From contig DAOWGL010000098.1 of the NCBI GenBank assembly GCA_030637455.1, positions 1 to 6,617 of the forward strand: a stretch of 6,617 nt of DNA, written 5' to 3'. Position 1 is the stretch's first letter. Each line of letters begins with the position of its first letter. Shown in pieces: positions 4,016 to 6,617 of this stretch. The notes beneath the pieces were generated by a model that had not been told where the DNA came from, made no database searches, and saw nothing but the letters and a program-made list of their open reading frames with translations. The stretch comes from Candidatus Nitrosopumilus sp. Lineage in GTDB: Archaea > Thermoproteota > Nitrososphaeria > Nitrososphaerales > Nitrosopumilaceae. The translations under genes were made by a program, and so were the position numbers.

Positions 4016-6571
4016 ATGCAAGTCAATTTACCTGAAACTAAGAAAATTGAATCAATGCTACCATCAATGTTAGTATCAGCAACATATGATAATATTTCAA
4101 AATCAGTTATTTTAAAATTCTATGAACCAGAATCAAAAAAATTAATTTTATGGCATGATGAAATAAATCACAAGCCATATTGTTATTCAAGATTAGCACC
4201 AGACGAATTAGATTTTCTTCAAGAAAGAAATGATGTACTTGAAATCAAACAGGTTAAAAAATATGATTTATTAAAAGATGAAGAGATTCAAGTATCACAA
4301 ATAATTGTAGACAACCCACTATCCATAGGAGGAAATTATGGAGAAAGCATAAAAAATCAAATTGAAACATGGGAATCAGATCTCAAATATTATGAAAATT
4401 ATCTCTATGACAGAGGATTGATAGTTGGAAGATATTATGAAGTAAAAAATGGAAAAATTGAACCATATGATGTAGAAATTTCCGATGAAGTCAAACTTGC
4501 ATTGAAAAGTTTGCTGTGGGACAAAGTAGATAGTGAGAGCATGGTAGATGCTGAAGAATTTAAAAAATTTATTTCAGAATGGGCAGATTTACTAAATCAA
4601 CCAATTCCAAGAATAAAAAGACTCAGTGTAGATATTGAAGTCGAAGCAGTGATTGGAAGAATTCCAGATCCAAAACTAGCAGAAAAAAAAGTTACAGCCA
4701 TAGGTTTGAAAGGTTCAGATGGATTTGATCAGATTTTTGTGCTCAAAACAGAAGGAACTGAGGAGGGAACAAATGAATTAGAGCCAAACATCAAGATAAA
4801 ATTCTATGATTTAGTTGATGAAAAAAAAATGATAGAGGACGCATTTGAAATAATCAAGACATTCCCATTTGTTTTAACATACAACGGAGATGAATTTGAT
4901 TTACCATATCTGTACAACAGAGCAGAAAGGTTAGGAGTAAAAAATTCACAAAACCCATTTTACATGATGAGAGATTCTGCAACCCTCAAAGAAGGAGTTC
5001 ATTTAGACCTGTACAAGGTTCTTTCAAATAGATCATTTCAGATTTATGCTTTCAGTCAATCATATACAGATTTTTCTCTCAATAGTGTCTCAAAGGCACT
5101 TTTAGGAAAAGAAAAGATAGATTATGGATTAGAGTTTGATGAATTAACACTATACCAAACTGCAAATTATTGTTACAATGACGCCCTACTAACATACGAA
5201 CTTACCAGCTTCAACAAGGATTTGTTGATGGATTTGCTTGTAATCATTGCAAGAATAGGAAGACTGCCAATTGATGATGTTGCAAGATTAGGAGTGTCAC
5301 AATGGATTAGAAGTTTATTGTATTATGAACACAGACGAAGAAATTGTCTAATTCCAAAACGTGAAGAATTACAAAGAAGATCAGAAGGAGTCATGTCTAA
5401 TGCAGTAATCAAAGATAAAAAATACAGAGGAGGTCTAGTTGTAGAACCAAAAGAAGGAATTCATTTTGATGTTGTCGTGATGGATTTTGCAAGTCTATAC
5501 CCAAGCATTATCAAAGTTCGAAATTTATCATATGAAACAGTAAGATGCCCACATGAAGAATGTAAAAAAAATACAATCCCTGGAACAAACCATTGGGCAT
5601 GTACAAAGAAAAATGGTCTAACATCAATGATTATTGGATCATTGCGAGATTTGAGAGTAAATTACTACAAGAGTTTATCAAAGAAAGAAACACTAACTGA
5701 TGATCAAAGGCAGCAATACACAGTTGTCAGTCAAGCACTCAAAGTGATTCTAAATGCTAGTTATGGGGTAATGGGTGCAGAAATATTCCCACTCTACTTC
5801 CTACCAGTTGCTGAAGCAACAACTGCGATAGGAAGACATACGATTTTAGAGACAATTAAAAAATGTGAAGAGACAGATGTTGAGGTGTTGTATGGGGACA
5901 CAGATTCATTATTTCTTAAAAAACCAACTCCAGAACAAATCAAAACAGTGATAGAACAGGCAAAAAAAGATCACGGTGTAGATTTAGAGATTGATAAAAC
6001 ATACAGATATTGTGTACTAAGTAACAGAAAGAAAAACTATCTCGGAGTAACAAAATCAGGTAAAGTAGATGTCAAAGGATTAACAGGTAAAAAATCCCAT
6101 ACTCCAGCATTTATCAAAAATTTATTTTATGAATTAGTAGACATACTATCTAAAGTTCAGACAATGGATGACTTTGTCAAAGCAAAACAAGACATTTCAG
6201 AAAGAATTTCAATTTGTGGAAAAAAAGTAGAGGCAAAAGAAATCCCATTAGAAGATTTAACATTTAATGTAATGCTAAGTAAAGCTCCTTCAGAATATGT
6301 AAAAACAATTCCCCAACACATTCGAGCTGCAAAACAATTAGAATCAATTAGAGAGATCAAAAAAGGAGACAAGATTTCATTTATCAAAATTCTAAACAAG
6401 CCAGGAGTAAAACCAGTAGAACTAGCAAAGAAAGAAGAAATTGATTCTAAAAAATACATGGAATTTATGGAATCCACATTGGAGCAAATCACATCATCGA
6501 TGGATTTAGATTTTGATACAATGTTAGGAAAACCAAAACAAACAGGATTAGATGAATTCTTTTGGAGTTGA
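4016..6571 (+). CDS. polB: family B DNA polymerase with 3'-5' exonuclease
   Basis: An 851-residue replicative-type polymerase, about the size of the characterised Cenarchaeum symbiosum enzyme. Numbered from the ATG at 4016, the N-terminal domain is followed by the proofreading exonuclease: Exo I VDIE (205-208, D206 and E208), Exo II YNGDEFD (289-295, D295) and Exo III YCYND (385-389, D389). The polymerase domain has YRGG (470-473), motif A DFASLYPSII (490-499, D490), motif B KVILNASYG (576-584) and motif C YGDTDS (626-631, D628 and D630). All catalytic residues are present. Between motifs A and B lies C511-x4-C516-x9-H526-x2-C529, a possible zinc site in the palm. The tail KQTGLDEFFWS contains a canonical PIP box (Q842, L845, F848, F849) for PCNA. 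P54-Y55 resembles the Pro-Tyr of the archaeal uracil-sensing pocket (inference). A TTG at 3986 would add ten residues and overlap the deaminase gene; ATG is preferred, four bases after that gene's stop and behind a partial Shine-Dalgarno sequence. Confidence 0.97.
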   Translation: MQVNLPETKKIESMLPSMLVSATYDNISKSVILKFYEPESKKLILWHDEINHKPYCYSRLAPDELDFLQERNDVLEIKQVKKYDLLKDEEIQVSQIIVDNPLSIGGNYGESIKNQIETWESDLKYYENYLYDRGLIVGRYYEVKNGKIEPYDVEISDEVKLALKSLLWDKVDSESMVDAEEFKKFISEWADLLNQPIPRIKRLSVDIEVEAVIGRIPDPKLAEKKVTAIGLKGSDGFDQIFVLKTEGTEEGTNELEPNIKIKFYDLVDEKKMIEDAFEIIKTFPFVLTYNGDEFDLPYLYNRAERLGVKNSQNPFYMMRDSATLKEGVHLDLYKVLSNRSFQIYAFSQSYTDFSLNSVSKALLGKEKIDYGLEFDELTLYQTANYCYNDALLTYELTSFNKDLLMDLLVIIARIGRLPIDDVARLGVSQWIRSLLYYEHRRRNCLIPKREELQRRSEGVMSNAVIKDKKYRGGLVVEPKEGIHFDVVVMDFASLYPSIIKVRNLSYETVRCPHEECKKNTIPGTNHWACTKKNGLTSMIIGSLRDLRVNYYKSLSKKETLTDDQRQQYTVVSQALKVILNASYGVMGAEIFPLYFLPVAEATTAIGRHTILETIKKCEETDVEVLYGDTDSLFLKKPTPEQIKTVIEQAKKDHGVDLEIDKTYRYCVLSNRKKNYLGVTKSGKVDVKGLTGKKSHTPAFIKNLFYELVDILSKVQTMDDFVKAKQDISERISICGKKVEAKEIPLEDLTFNVMLSKAPSEYVKTIPQHIRAAKQLESIREIKKGDKISFIKILNKPGVKPVELAKKEEIDSKKYMEFMESTLEQITSSMDLDFDTMLGKPKQTGLDEFFWS

Positions 6572-6579
6572 TTTGAGTC

Positions 6580-6617
6580 ATGGAAGTTGATGGAACAATT
6601 TTGACAGTATTGGGCAT
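6580..6617 (+). CDS. start of a downstream gene (partial)
   Basis: An open frame from ATG at 6580, eight bases after the polymerase stop, runs off the window edge and reads MEVDGTILTVLG. The short gap and same direction suggest a third member of the dCMP deaminase-polymerase unit. Twelve residues do not allow identification, and no separate promoter fits in the eight-base gap. Confidence 0.5.
   Translation, partial: MEVDGTILTVLG

Noticed and set aside
6157..6492. 111-codon minus-strand frame inside the polymerase gene
   Set aside because: Antisense to conserved polymerase thumb sequence; Ser/Ile/Phe-rich shadow with no promoter or motif.

Overview
The window reads as chromosomal DNA of a marine ammonia-oxidising archaeon, close to Nitrosopumilus (Thaumarchaeota / Nitrososphaerota). 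The evidence is AT-rich sequence (about one third G+C by eye) and a tiny stand-alone parvulin of the CsPinA/NmPin type. It also holds a Hef-type helicase without a nuclease domain and an archaeal B-family DNA polymerase of about 850 residues ending in a PCNA-binding motif. Several genes have TATA-like boxes about 26 bases before the start codon, as expected for leaderless archaeal mRNAs. I see no tRNA, rRNA, CRISPR array, insertion sequence or phage gene.

Layout: (1) 1-560, the tail of a possible upstream gene overlapping (ATGA) a 175-residue protein with a HEPN-like RNxxxH motif. (2) 576-1201, a small Cys-rich protein (-), a parvulin prolyl isomerase (+), and a 48-residue charged helical ORF (-) whose stop codon directly abuts that of the parvulin gene. 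(3) 1202-1306, a divergent intergenic stretch with a perfect 10-bp palindrome, followed by a 90-residue unknown protein (+). (4) 1576-3386, minus strand: a Hef/FANCM-like helicase and, upstream of it, a 52-residue four-cysteine zinc-ribbon protein. (5) 3387-3483, a divergent promoter region with a TATA box for each direction. (6) 3484-6571, a two-gene plus-strand unit of dCMP deaminase and B-family DNA polymerase. (7) 6580-6617, the first codons of another plus-strand gene.

The right half has a coherent DNA-replication and repair theme. dCMP deaminase feeds dUMP/dTTP synthesis, the polymerase uses dNTPs, and the helicase family remodels stalled forks. Polymerase and helicase both end in a GLDxF tail: a canonical PIP box in the polymerase and a degenerate one in the helicase, so both may dock on PCNA. 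The left half is a set of small, mostly uncharacterised genes. No clearly new multi-gene system is demonstrable. The best leads are the lone HEPN-like protein, the PIP-like helicase tail, and three small proteins (two Cys-rich, one charged helical) that standard length cut-offs or non-ATG starts could hide.
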